Source: DASZUK01 sp963745595
Lineage (GTDB): Bacteria; Actinomycetota; Acidimicrobiia; Acidimicrobiales; RAAP-2
Assembly (NCBI GenBank): GCA_963745595.1
Contig: CAVUYB010000015.1
Coordinates: 1-64,000 of the forward strand
Reading direction: 5' to 3'
Length of the DNA stretch: 64,000 bases
Shown here: one piece after another, positions 1 through 8,058 of the stretch
Position numbering within the stretch: position 1 is the first letter of the stretch
Layout of the letters: the number at the start of each line of letters is the position of its first letter
Position numbers and translations under genes: made by a program
The notes under the pieces: generated by a model
What the model was told of the DNA's origin: nothing
Databases searched by the model: none
What the model saw: only the letters and a program-made list of their open reading frames with translations

Positions 1-246
1 GACGTATCGCCAGCGATCAGCCCCGAGGGGCGCCGCAAACTCGCGGACTATGGCATCGTGCCGCCGGCGGCGGCCGCCTCGCTGGGACGACGGGCGCTGG
101 GCCGGGCGAGCCCCGCGCCCATCGCCTGTCCTCGATGCGGCTCGACCCACACCGAATGCACCAGTGAGTTCGGCTCGACGCCCTGCAAGGCGCTGCACCG
201 CTGCCGCGATTGCCTCGAGCCGTTCGAGTGCTTCAAATGCATTTGA
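1..246 (+). CDS. paaD: PaaD, 1,2-phenylacetyl-CoA epoxidase assembly subunit (5' truncated)
   Basis: The 5' end lies outside the window; the frame is open from base 1. The visible 81 residues begin with a region of the type SPEGRRKLADYGIVPP and end in a cysteine-rich tail (CPRCGS, then CKALHRC and CRDC), which matches the C-terminus of PaaD/PaaJ proteins. PaaD is a DUF59-type accessory protein thought to help mature the phenylacetyl-CoA epoxygenase. Its stop at 244-246 overlaps the paaE start at 237, so the two are translationally coupled. paaA, paaB and paaC would be expected just upstream of the window. Confidence 0.9.
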   Translation, partial: DVSPAISPEGRRKLADYGIVPPAAAASLGRRALGRASPAPIACPRCGSTHTECTSEFGSTPCKALHRCRDCLEPFECFKCI

Positions 247-1346
247 GCTTCCATCCGCTCGAGGTCGTGTCGGTGGAGCGCACCGCCGAGGATGCCGTCT
301 GCCTGACGCTGGCGATCCCGCCGGCGTTGCGCGAGCGGTTTTTGCATCACGCCGGGCAGTACGTCACCGTGCGGCGCCCGATCGACGGCATCGAGGAGCG
401 GCGTACCTATTCGATCGTCACCGCGCCGGGGGGGCCGATGATGCGGCTCGGTGTTCGGGAACAGACAGGGGGGCGGATGTCGCGGGAGCTTGCGGGGCGG
501 CTCCGGGCCGGCGACACGCTCGACGTGGGCACTCCGGTCGGACGCTTTCGCACGGCGGTCGATCCCGCGAGAACCTTGTCCTATGTCGCGTTTGCATCGG
601 GCAGCGGCATCACTCCGGTGCTGTCGTTGGCGACCGACATACTCGCGCGCGAGCCGGAGAGCCGGGTCACGCTGATCTATGGCAACCGCAACACCGCGCG
701 CACCATGTTCCTCGAGGAAACGCTCGCCCTCAAGAACCGCTACATCGGCAGATTCTCGGTGTATTTCGTGATGAGCCGCGAGCCGCAGCACGCGGCTCTC
801 ATGAACGGCCGTATCGATGCCGCCAAGGTCGAGGCCATGGCGCGCGAGATTCCCGGGATCGCATGGGCGGATGAATATTTCGTCTGCGGGCCCGGCGGCA
901 TGGTCGATGAGGTGCGCGATGCCGTGAGACGCCTGAATGCCGAAGCGCCGATCCGCTTCGAGCGCTTCGTGGCGGCCGCGCCGGGCGCGGCGGAGAAGAC
1001 GGCCGCCGCCGGCGCGCAGACCGCCGCCTCCGTCCGGGCACCGGAGGCCGAGGTGCGCGACGTGCTCGCCACCGTATCGGTGGTCATGGACGGGCGGCGC
1101 CGAAGCTTTTTCATGGCGCCGACCGACGCGTCCGTCCTGGACGCAGCCGAGCGGGCGGGACTCGAGCTGCCGTTCTCCTGCCGCTCGGGCATCTGCGCCA
1201 CCTGCCGAACGAGGATCGTTGCCGGCGAGGCGGACATGACGCACAACATCGCACTCGAGCCGTGGGAGATCGACGCAGGCTTCGTGCTATGTTGCCAGGC
1301 CCGGCCCACGACGCCTTCCTTGGAGCTGAGCTATGACGAGAAGTGA
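237..1346 (+). CDS. paaE: PaaE, phenylacetyl-CoA epoxidase reductase subunit
   Basis: This 369-residue reductase passes electrons from NADPH through FAD and a [2Fe-2S] centre to the PaaABC epoxidase. The N-terminal ferredoxin-reductase module carries the flavin motif RRTYSIV. The C-terminal plant-type ferredoxin domain has CxxxxCxxC at residues 315, 320 and 323 and a final Cys near 352-353. An in-frame ATG exists at 210, but the ATG at 237 fits the family N-terminus and overlaps paaD, so 237 is preferred. The gene sits in the usual position after paaD. Confidence 0.93.
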   Translation: MHLSFHPLEVVSVERTAEDAVCLTLAIPPALRERFLHHAGQYVTVRRPIDGIEERRTYSIVTAPGGPMMRLGVREQTGGRMSRELAGRLRAGDTLDVGTPVGRFRTAVDPARTLSYVAFASGSGITPVLSLATDILAREPESRVTLIYGNRNTARTMFLEETLALKNRYIGRFSVYFVMSREPQHAALMNGRIDAAKVEAMAREIPGIAWADEYFVCGPGGMVDEVRDAVRRLNAEAPIRFERFVAAAPGAAEKTAAAGAQTAASVRAPEAEVRDVLATVSVVMDGRRRSFFMAPTDASVLDAAERAGLELPFSCRSGICATCRTRIVAGEADMTHNIALEPWEIDAGFVLCCQARPTTPSLELSYDEK

Positions 1347-2163
1347 TCCGGTCGCGAGCGGGAAGAGCGCGGCGATGGCTTTTGAGACGATCCTGTTCGG
1401 CATCGAGGACGGAATCGCGCGGCTCACGTTGAACCGCCCGGACAAGCTCAACAGCTTCAACGTGAAGATGCACGAGGAAGTTCGTCACGCGTTGTCGAGC
1501 GCGTCCGCGGAAGGGGCGCGCGTTCTCGTGCTGACCGGCGCCGGACGAGGGTTCTGCGCGGGACAGGATCTCGGCGACCGGGCCGTCGCACCCGGCGGCG
1601 CGGCGGTCGATCTCGGCGAGTCCATCGACAAGTACTACAAGCCGCTGGTGCTGGCGTTGCGCAGCCTTCCGATGCCGGTGATCGCGGCCGTCAACGGCGT
1701 CGCGGCCGGGGCCGGCGCCAACCTCGCGCTGGCCTGCGATCTGGTGATCGCGGCGCGATCCGCGACTTTCGTGCAGGCCTTTGCGCGGCTCGGACTGGTT
1801 CCGGATTCGGGCGGGACGTGGAGCTTGCCGCGGCTGGTCGGCGATGCCCGCGCGCTCGGACTCACGCTCCTCGGCCAGAAGCTGCCGGCCGAACAGGCGG
1901 CCGCGTGGGGCATGATCTGGCAATGCGTGGACGATGCGGAGCTGTCCTCGACGGTGGATGCGCTGGCGCGGCAATTCGCCACGGCCCCCACCCGGGGACT
2001 TGCCGCCACCAAGCAAGCCATCTACGGCGGCTGGGATCGGACCATGGAACAGCAGCTCGATGTCGAGCGCGACCTGCAGCGCGAACTGGGGCGATCGGCG
2101 GATTACGCCGAGGGCGTGGCCGCGTTCACCGGGAAGCGGGCGCCGGTATTCAAGGGCCGTTGA
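1333..2163 (+). CDS. paaG: PaaG, ring-1,2-epoxyphenylacetyl-CoA isomerase
   Basis: This crotonase-fold enzyme converts ring 1,2-epoxyphenylacetyl-CoA to oxepin-CoA. Family blocks seen are LNRPDKLNSFN, GAGRGFCAGQDL (oxyanion hole), NGVAAGAGANLALACD and GLVPDSGGTW. The Asp of the PDSGGTW block matches the catalytic Asp of E. coli PaaG. Two starts are possible: 1333, with a GGAG seven bases upstream and a 14-base overlap with paaE, or 1375, where family similarity begins (MAFETILF). The length (276 or 262 residues) is normal either way. It follows paaE in the operon. Confidence 0.92.
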   Translation: MTRSDPVASGKSAAMAFETILFGIEDGIARLTLNRPDKLNSFNVKMHEEVRHALSSASAEGARVLVLTGAGRGFCAGQDLGDRAVAPGGAAVDLGESIDKYYKPLVLALRSLPMPVIAAVNGVAAGAGANLALACDLVIAARSATFVQAFARLGLVPDSGGTWSLPRLVGDARALGLTLLGQKLPAEQAAAWGMIWQCVDDAELSSTVDALARQFATAPTRGLAATKQAIYGGWDRTMEQQLDVERDLQRELGRSADYAEGVAAFTGKRAPVFKGR

Positions 2164-2179
2164 GCATGAGCCGTTGCCC

Positions 2180-2647
2180 ATGAGCGATGAGTCCGCCGCA
2201 CGGGGCGGCGACGCCGCAGATACCGCCCGCGGCGCGGTCGAGTTCCAGCACGCGCGCGACAGCGCCGCGCATTCGCTCGGCATCGAGGTTCTGGCAGCCT
2301 CGGCCGGATCGGTACAGCTCGCGATGCGGATACGTTCCGACATGCTGAACGGTCACGGCATCTGTCACGGGGGCATCGTGTTCGCCCTGGCGGACACGGC
2401 GTTCGCCTATGCCTGCAACTCCCACGGCGTCGCGATGGTGGCGGCCGGTGCGAGCATCGAGTTCCTCGCCCCGGCGAGCCTGGGAGAGCGGCTGATCGCG
2501 ACGGCGAGCGAGACATTGCGCGGCGAGAGGCACGGCATCTACGACGTGACGGTTTGCGATCAGGCGGGAGCGGTACGGGCACATTTTCGCGGCCGCTGCG
2601 CGCGCTTTCGCGCGCCGCCGCGTTCAACGCAAGAAGGAGTGATATGA
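2180..2647 (+). CDS. paaI: PaaI, hydroxyphenylacetyl-CoA thioesterase
   Basis: This 155-residue hot-dog-fold thioesterase frees CoA from dead-end (hydroxy)phenylacetyl-CoA products of the pathway. The block NGHGICHGGIVFALADTAF is the PaaI/HGG signature containing the catalytic Asp. The ATG at 2180 is chosen because it is the first in-frame Met after the paaG stop. The frame is open further upstream, but that part overlaps paaG. The stop TGA overlaps the ATG of paaJ (ATGA). A strong AAGGAG precedes the junction and would serve the next gene. Confidence 0.88.
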   Translation: MSDESAARGGDAADTARGAVEFQHARDSAAHSLGIEVLAASAGSVQLAMRIRSDMLNGHGICHGGIVFALADTAFAYACNSHGVAMVAAGASIEFLAPASLGERLIATASETLRGERHGIYDVTVCDQAGAVRAHFRGRCARFRAPPRSTQEGVI

Positions 2648-3873
2648 ACGAGGCATTGATCTGCGACGCGATCCGTACCCCCATCGGCCGCTACGGCGGT
2701 GCGCTGTCGTCGGTGCGCCCGGACGATCTGGCGGCGGTCGTGCTGCGCGAGCTCATGAGGCGAAACCCGGCGCTCGATCCGCGGGCGGTGGACGACGTGA
2801 TTCTCGGCTGCGCCAATCAAGCCGGCGAAGACAATCGAAACGTCGGCCGCATGAGCGCGCTCCTCGCCGGCCTGCCGGCGGACGTGCCGGGCGCCACGCT
2901 CAATCGCCTGTGCGGCTCCGGGCTCGATGCGGTCGCCTCGGCCTCGCGCATGATCGCGGCCGGCGAGGCGGAAGTCGTGCTGGCCGGCGGCGTCGAGAGT
3001 ATGAGCCGCGCGCCTTACGTGATGTCGAAGGGCGCAACCCCGTTCTCGCGCGATGTGCAGATGTTCGATACCACCATCGGCTGGCGCTTCGTGAATCCGC
3101 TGCTGAAGAAGCAGTACGGCGTGGATTCCATGCCCGAGACGGGTGAGAACGTCGCCGAGGAGTTTCGCATCTCGCGGGAGGATCAGGATCGCTTCGCGCT
3201 GCGCAGCCAGCAACGGGCGCTCGCCGCCCAGGCGGCGGGACATTTTCGCGCCGAGATCGTCGGCGTCGAAATTCCCTCGAAACGGGGCGAGGCCACCGTG
3301 GTGAGCGCGGACGAGCACCCGCGGGACACGAGCTTCGAGGCATTGCAGAAGCTGCCGACGCCGTTCCGCGCCGGCGGCACCGTGACCGCCGGAAATGCAT
3401 CGGGAGTCAACGACGGGGCCTGTGCGCTCGTATTGGCGAGCGCGGGCGCGGCGAAGCGTTTCGGTCTCACGCCGCGGGCTCGAGTGGTGGGTACCGCGGT
3501 GGCGGGGGTCGCGCCGCGAATCATGGGCATCGGACCCGTGGCGGCGACGAGAAAACTTCTCGGTCGCTTGCGTCTGCGGCTCGGCCAGATGGATCTCATC
3601 GAGCTCAACGAGGCGTTCGCCGCGCAGGCGCTCGCCGTGCTGCGAGAGCTCGAGATCGCGGACGACGCGGCGCATGTGAATGCGCAGGGCGGCGCCATCG
3701 CCCTCGGGCATCCCTTGGGCGCGAGCGGTGCGCGCCTGGTGACCACGGCGGTCAATCAGCTCGAGCGCGGCGGCGGCCGATATGCGCTTTGCACCATGTG
3801 TATCGGCGTCGGCCAGGGAATCGCCATGGTGGTCGAACGAGTCGGCGCCGAACGTCTCGCGGCGGGAACCTGA
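2644..3873 (+). CDS. paaJ: PaaJ, 3-oxoadipyl-CoA / 3-oxo-5,6-dehydrosuberyl-CoA thiolase
   Basis: This 409-residue thiolase acts twice in the phenylacetate pathway, cleaving 3-oxo-5,6-dehydrosuberyl-CoA and later 3-oxoadipyl-CoA. The nucleophilic Cys is residue 90 (LNRLCGSG). The second active-site block GHPLGASGAR has His356. Cys386 lies in CTMCIGVGQG. All three catalytic residues are therefore present. The start overlaps the paaI stop and has an excellent ribosome binding site (AAGGAG about six bases upstream). Confidence 0.93.
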   Translation: MNEALICDAIRTPIGRYGGALSSVRPDDLAAVVLRELMRRNPALDPRAVDDVILGCANQAGEDNRNVGRMSALLAGLPADVPGATLNRLCGSGLDAVASASRMIAAGEAEVVLAGGVESMSRAPYVMSKGATPFSRDVQMFDTTIGWRFVNPLLKKQYGVDSMPETGENVAEEFRISREDQDRFALRSQQRALAAQAAGHFRAEIVGVEIPSKRGEATVVSADEHPRDTSFEALQKLPTPFRAGGTVTAGNASGVNDGACALVLASAGAAKRFGLTPRARVVGTAVAGVAPRIMGIGPVAATRKLLGRLRLRLGQMDLIELNEAFAAQALAVLRELEIADDAAHVNAQGGAIALGHPLGASGARLVTTAVNQLERGGGRYALCTMCIGVGQGIAMVVERVGAERLAAGT

Positions 3874-3878
3874 CCGGC

Positions 3879-5165
3879 ATGGACCTCGCCGAACGCGATT
3901 CGGGAGCCGGCGGCCGCGCGGTGCGCACCGTGGGCGTGCTCGGCGCCGGCACCATGGGATCGGGTATCGCGATCAGCCTGGCGACGGCGGGATTGGACGT
4001 GACGCTGGTCGATACCCAGCGCGAGGCGCTCGCGGCCGGGATGGATCGCGTGCGCAGTACCTTGAGAGCGGCGGTCGAGAAGGGCCGGCTCGATGCCGAT
4101 GCCGCCGCGGCCGCGGCCGAGCGGATCCGGACCAGCGACGGCATCGATGCGCTCGAACCGGCGGATCTGGTGATCGAGGCGGTGTTCGAGAGTCTGGCGG
4201 TCAAGCGCGAGGTGTTCGCCGCGCTCGGGCAGATCTGCCGCGCCGGAGCCGTGCTCGCGTCGAACACCTCGACCCTGGACATCGATGCCATTGCAGCGTC
4301 GTCCGGCAGGGCGTCCGACGTGGTGGGCATGCACTTCTTCAGCCCCGCCAACATCATGCGCCTGGTCGAGATCGTCCGCGGCCGCGACACCTCACCCGAC
4401 GTCATCGCCACGGCCCGAGCAGTGACCGGGCGCATGGGCAAGCTCAGCGTGGTGGTGGGGAATTGCTTCGGGTTCGTAGGCAATCGGATGCTCTACGCGT
4501 ATGGGCGCGAGAATCAGTTCCTGCTGCTCGAGGGAGCCGCTCCCGCGCAGGTCGACGCGGCCCTGGAGAGATTCGGCATGGCCATGGGCCCGAACGCCGT
4601 GGGCGATCTCGCCGGCATCGACGTGGGCTACCGGGTGCGGCGCGAACGCAAGGACCTGCCGGACGATCCCCGCTACTACCGGGTGGCAGACCTGCTGTTC
4701 GAGGCGGGACGGCTGGGCCAGAAGACCGGCCGCGGCGCCTATCTCTACCCGGGAGGCTCGCGCAAGCCGGTGCGCGACCCGGAGGTCGACTCCATGATCG
4801 CCGCCGAATCCAGGCGTCTCGGCATCGAGCGGCGCGCGATCTCGGACGATGAGATCGTGCATCGATGCCTGTTCGCGCTCATCAACGAGGGAGCGCTGAT
4901 TCTCGAGCAGGGTTTCGCGGCGAGTCCGGGAGACATCGACGCCATCTGGTGCAACGGCTACGGGTTCCCACGATCCCGGGGCGGCCCCATGTCCTACGCC
5001 GACACCTTGGGCGCGGCCGCCGTGCTCGACGGCATCCGGGGCTTCGAGCGCACGCAGGGCCCTGCGTACTGGACGCCGGCACCCCTGCTCTGCGAGCTTG
5101 CAGCCTCCGGCCGCACTTTCCAATCCTGGCAACAGCGCCGCGAGGCGGCGGATGGTGGCGCATGA
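3879..5165 (+). CDS. paaH: PaaH, 3-hydroxyadipyl-CoA dehydrogenase
   Basis: This 428-residue NAD-dependent 3-hydroxyacyl-CoA dehydrogenase oxidises 3-hydroxyadipyl-CoA to the 3-oxo ester. The N-terminal Rossmann motif GAGTMGSGIA is at about residues 22-31. The catalytic His lies in the GMHFFSPA block, followed by NCFGFVGNRM. A second HCDH C-terminal domain follows, as in E. coli PaaH rather than in the short butyryl-type enzymes. The ATG at 3879 is preferred over an upstream in-frame Met at 3789, which lies inside paaJ. The stop overlaps the paaZ start. Confidence 0.91.
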   Translation: MDLAERDSGAGGRAVRTVGVLGAGTMGSGIAISLATAGLDVTLVDTQREALAAGMDRVRSTLRAAVEKGRLDADAAAAAAERIRTSDGIDALEPADLVIEAVFESLAVKREVFAALGQICRAGAVLASNTSTLDIDAIAASSGRASDVVGMHFFSPANIMRLVEIVRGRDTSPDVIATARAVTGRMGKLSVVVGNCFGFVGNRMLYAYGRENQFLLLEGAAPAQVDAALERFGMAMGPNAVGDLAGIDVGYRVRRERKDLPDDPRYYRVADLLFEAGRLGQKTGRGAYLYPGGSRKPVRDPEVDSMIAAESRRLGIERRAISDDEIVHRCLFALINEGALILEQGFAASPGDIDAIWCNGYGFPRSRGGPMSYADTLGAAAVLDGIRGFERTQGPAYWTPAPLLCELAASGRTFQSWQQRREAADGGA

Positions 5166-7210
5166 AACTCGAAAGCTATGTCTCGGGACGCTGGCACGCG
5201 GCCGACGGCCCGGGCGTCGCACTGCGCGATGCATCGACCGGGGAGTCGATCGCCGAGGCCTCCTCCGGCGGCATCGACTTCGGCGAGGTTCTGACGTACG
5301 CGCGAAGCCGCGGCGGCCCCGCGCTTCGCCTGCTGACGTTTCACGAGCGCGCGGCGCTCCTCAAGGCGCTCGCCAAACGGCTCCTCGATTTCAAACCGGA
5401 GCTCTACGAGCTGTCTTACCGGACCGGCGCGACCAAGGACGACTCGTGGATCGACATCGACGGCGGGATCGGCACCGTGTTCGCGTTCGCGAGCAAGGGC
5501 GCGCGCGAGCTCCCGAACGGCAAGGTCTGCCTCGACGGCGGCGTCGAGCCGCTGTCGAAGTCGGGCGCCTTCATTGGACAGCACATCTACGTTCCGCGCG
5601 AGGGCGCGGCGGTGCACATCAACGCGTTCAATTTTCCGGTGTGGGGAATGCTGGAAAAGCTCGCCCCCGCGATCCTCGCCGGCGTGCCGGTCATCGTGAA
5701 ACCGGCAACGGCGACCGCCTATCTCACGGAACGCGTGGTGCGGCGGATCGTCGAATCGAGGCTGTTGCCGGAGGGCGCGCTGCAACTCATTTGCGGCAGC
5801 CTCGGCGACTTGTTCGATCATCTCACCTGCCAGGACTTCGTCTCCTTCACCGGCTCGGCCGACACGGCGGCGAAACTGCGCGTGCATCCGGCCGTGATTC
5901 GCCGGGCCGTGCCGTTCACCGCCGAGACGGATTCGCTCAATGCCAGCATCCTCGCACCGGATGCGGCCCCCGGGAGCGCTGAGTTCGATTTGTTCGTCCG
6001 CGAAGTCACGCGCGAGCTGACCGTGAAGGCGGGACAGAAGTGCACGGCCATCCGGAGGGCGCTCGTTCCCGAGGCCTTCGCGGACGATGTGGCCGCGGCG
6101 CTCCGTGCCTCGCTCGGAAAGATCGTCCTCGGCGATCCGCGCGCCGAAGGCGTCGGCATGGGGCCGCTGGTGAGCCTCGCGCAGCGCGACGATGTGCTCG
6201 GGCGGGTCGCCGAGCTCGCGCGCGAGGCCGACATCGTGGCCGGCTCGCTGGAGTCCTTCGAGGTGAAGGGTGGCGATCGCCGCCGCGGCGCATTCCTCGC
6301 TCCGCTCCTCTTCCGCTGTCGGGACCCCCACGGCGCGCGGGCGGTGCACGAGGTCGAGGCCTTCGGGCCGGTTGCCACCTTGGTGCCGTACCGCGACTCG
6401 GCGGACGCCATCGTGCTCGCGAGGCGCGGAGGAGGAAGTCTGGTGGCGTCGGTGTTCTCCGCCGACGATGCCGCGGCGAGTCACTTCGTGCTCGGCCTCG
6501 CGCCCTACCACGGGCGGGTTCTGGTCGCGAACGCCCGTTGCGCGCGCGAATCGACCGGCCACGGATCGCCGCTCGCGCCCCTGGTGCACGGCGGCCCCGG
6601 ACGCGCCGGCGGCGGCGAGGAGATGGGCGGCATCCGCGGGGTGCTGCATTACATGCAGCGGACGGCGGTGCAGGGCACGCCCGACACGCTCACCGCGCTC
6701 GGCGGCCGCTGGGTACGGGGCAGCCGCCTCCTCGAGCCCGGACGGCATCCGTTTCGCCTGGCATTCCATGAGCTTCGGCTGGGCGATACCTTCAATTCGG
6801 TCGAGCGCGAGGTGACCGTCGAGGACATCGAGCGCTTCGCCGCGCTGTCGGGAGACACGTTCTACGCACACATGAGCGAGAGCGAGGCGGCCCGCAATCC
6901 ACTCTTCGGAGGCCGCGTCGCACACGGATATTTCCTGATCTCCGCCGCCGCGGGCCTGTTCGTGGACCCGGACTACGGCCCGGTGCTCGGCAATTACGGC
7001 TTGAACGAGCTGCGTTTCGTCAAGCCGGTGAAGCCCGGGGAGCGGATCAAGGTGCGCCTCACCTGCGCCCAGAAGAGTCTCAGGGTCGAGAAGGGCTGGG
7101 GCGAGGTCGCGTGGGACACCGAGATCACCAACGGTGCCGGCGAGACCGTGGCCTCCTACAACGTCCTGACCATGGTGAGCGTCCATCCGGTGCCCGACGA
7201 TGCCCATTGA
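5162..7210 (+). CDS. paaZ: PaaZ, bifunctional oxepin-CoA hydrolase / 3-oxo-5,6-dehydrosuberyl-CoA semialdehyde dehydrogenase
   Basis: This 682-residue fusion opens the oxepin ring (C-terminal MaoC-like hydratase) and oxidises the resulting aldehyde (N-terminal aldehyde dehydrogenase). The ALDH residues Glu255 (FTAETDS) and Cys294 (AGQKCTA) are present. The hydratase half starts near residue 540 and has FAALSGDTFYAH and GRVAHGYFLISAAAG, the usual Asp/His dyad region. The ATG at 5162 overlaps the paaH stop. The length is normal for full bifunctional PaaZ, so no separate hydratase is needed. Confidence 0.93.
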   Translation: MKLESYVSGRWHAADGPGVALRDASTGESIAEASSGGIDFGEVLTYARSRGGPALRLLTFHERAALLKALAKRLLDFKPELYELSYRTGATKDDSWIDIDGGIGTVFAFASKGARELPNGKVCLDGGVEPLSKSGAFIGQHIYVPREGAAVHINAFNFPVWGMLEKLAPAILAGVPVIVKPATATAYLTERVVRRIVESRLLPEGALQLICGSLGDLFDHLTCQDFVSFTGSADTAAKLRVHPAVIRRAVPFTAETDSLNASILAPDAAPGSAEFDLFVREVTRELTVKAGQKCTAIRRALVPEAFADDVAAALRASLGKIVLGDPRAEGVGMGPLVSLAQRDDVLGRVAELAREADIVAGSLESFEVKGGDRRRGAFLAPLLFRCRDPHGARAVHEVEAFGPVATLVPYRDSADAIVLARRGGGSLVASVFSADDAAASHFVLGLAPYHGRVLVANARCARESTGHGSPLAPLVHGGPGRAGGGEEMGGIRGVLHYMQRTAVQGTPDTLTALGGRWVRGSRLLEPGRHPFRLAFHELRLGDTFNSVEREVTVEDIERFAALSGDTFYAHMSESEAARNPLFGGRVAHGYFLISAAAGLFVDPDYGPVLGNYGLNELRFVKPVKPGERIKVRLTCAQKSLRVEKGWGEVAWDTEITNGAGETVASYNVLTMVSVHPVPDDAH

Positions 7211-8018
7211 CACCGGGCGCTACGCGGAGGAGTTCGGGAGCCTCAAGTTTCTCGCTCCCGAGCCGGACATCCTCGAGATCGTAATCGCCAACGAGAAGAA
7301 GCAGAACGCGGCCACCGAGGCCATGCACCGCGATCTCGCCGCGGTGTGGCGCGCGGCCGACGCAGACGATGCCGTGCGCTCGATTCTGGTGCGCGGCGAG
7401 GGCGCGAATTTCTCCTCGGGCGGCGACTTCGGCATGATCGACCGCATGATCGCCGATGAGGCGACGCTGGTCCGGGTATGGAAGGAGGCGAGCGATCTCG
7501 TCTACAACCTGATCAACTGCTCGAAGCCGGTGGTGTCGGCGGTGCGTGGAAGCGCCGTGGGAGCGGGTCTCGCCGTGGCGCTGCTGGCGGATGTTTGCAT
7601 CGCCGCGAACGAGGCGAAAATTCTCGACGGTCACACCCGTCTCGGAGTCGCGGCGGGCGATCATGCCGTGATCATCTGGCCGCTTCTCTGCGGACTTGCA
7701 AAGGCTCGCTACTACCTGCTCACCAACAAGCCGCTGTCGGGTCTCGAGGCGGAGCGCATCGGCCTCGTGGCGATCGCGGTCGCCGATGCCGCGGTTATCC
7801 CTACGGCCCTCGAGACGGCGCGGATGCTCGCAGCCGGCAGTGCGACCGCGATGAGATGGACCAAGCATGCGCTCAACAATTGGCTGCGGCTCGCCGGCCC
7901 GAGTTTCGATACCTCGCTCGCGCTCGAGTTTCTCGGGTTCAGGCTCGGCGACGTGCGCGAGGGTTTGGCGGCTGCGCGAGACAGACGGCCCGCCGATTTC
8001 AAGGGCCGCGATCCGTGA
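7200..8018 (+). CDS. Enoyl-CoA hydratase/isomerase family protein in the paa operon (possible PaaF stand-in)
   Basis: This 272-residue crotonase-fold protein overlaps paaZ by 11 bases and lies where the 2,3-dehydroadipyl-CoA hydratase step would be expected. The oxyanion-hole blocks (GEGANFSSGGDF, GSAVGAGLAVALLAD) are clear. However, the two catalytic glutamates of mitochondrial-type enoyl-CoA hydratase align here with His (LDGHTRLG) and Tyr (AKARYYLL). It belongs instead to a crotonase branch with a VAAGDHAV-type loop. It may be a hydratase with different chemistry, an isomerase or a ring hydrolase. Assignment as PaaF is inferred from position only. Confidence 0.8.
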   Translation: MPIDTGRYAEEFGSLKFLAPEPDILEIVIANEKKQNAATEAMHRDLAAVWRAADADDAVRSILVRGEGANFSSGGDFGMIDRMIADEATLVRVWKEASDLVYNLINCSKPVVSAVRGSAVGAGLAVALLADVCIAANEAKILDGHTRLGVAAGDHAVIIWPLLCGLAKARYYLLTNKPLSGLEAERIGLVAIAVADAAVIPTALETARMLAAGSATAMRWTKHALNNWLRLAGPSFDTSLALEFLGFRLGDVREGLAAARDRRPADFKGRDP

Positions 8019-8058
8019 GCGCACAGGGCACATGAGCGGACAGGGCACATGAGCGCAC
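8016..8058 (+). repeat. 17-bp tandem duplication spanning the paaK start codon
   Basis: A 17-base unit starting at 8016 is repeated at 8033 with one mismatch and continues into 8050-8058. Each unit carries TGA and each unit border forms ATG. The first copy supplies the stop of the upstream crotonase gene. The two ATGs (8032 and 8049) are in different frames because 17 is not a multiple of three. Only 8049 opens the paaK frame. Confidence 0.85.

Noticed and set aside
48..1244. 398-codon open frame on the minus strand opposite paaE
   Set aside because: It has no recognisable motif and is rich in Arg/His/Gly; paaE with its FAD and [2Fe-2S] motifs is the real gene. It is a GC-rich antisense shadow.
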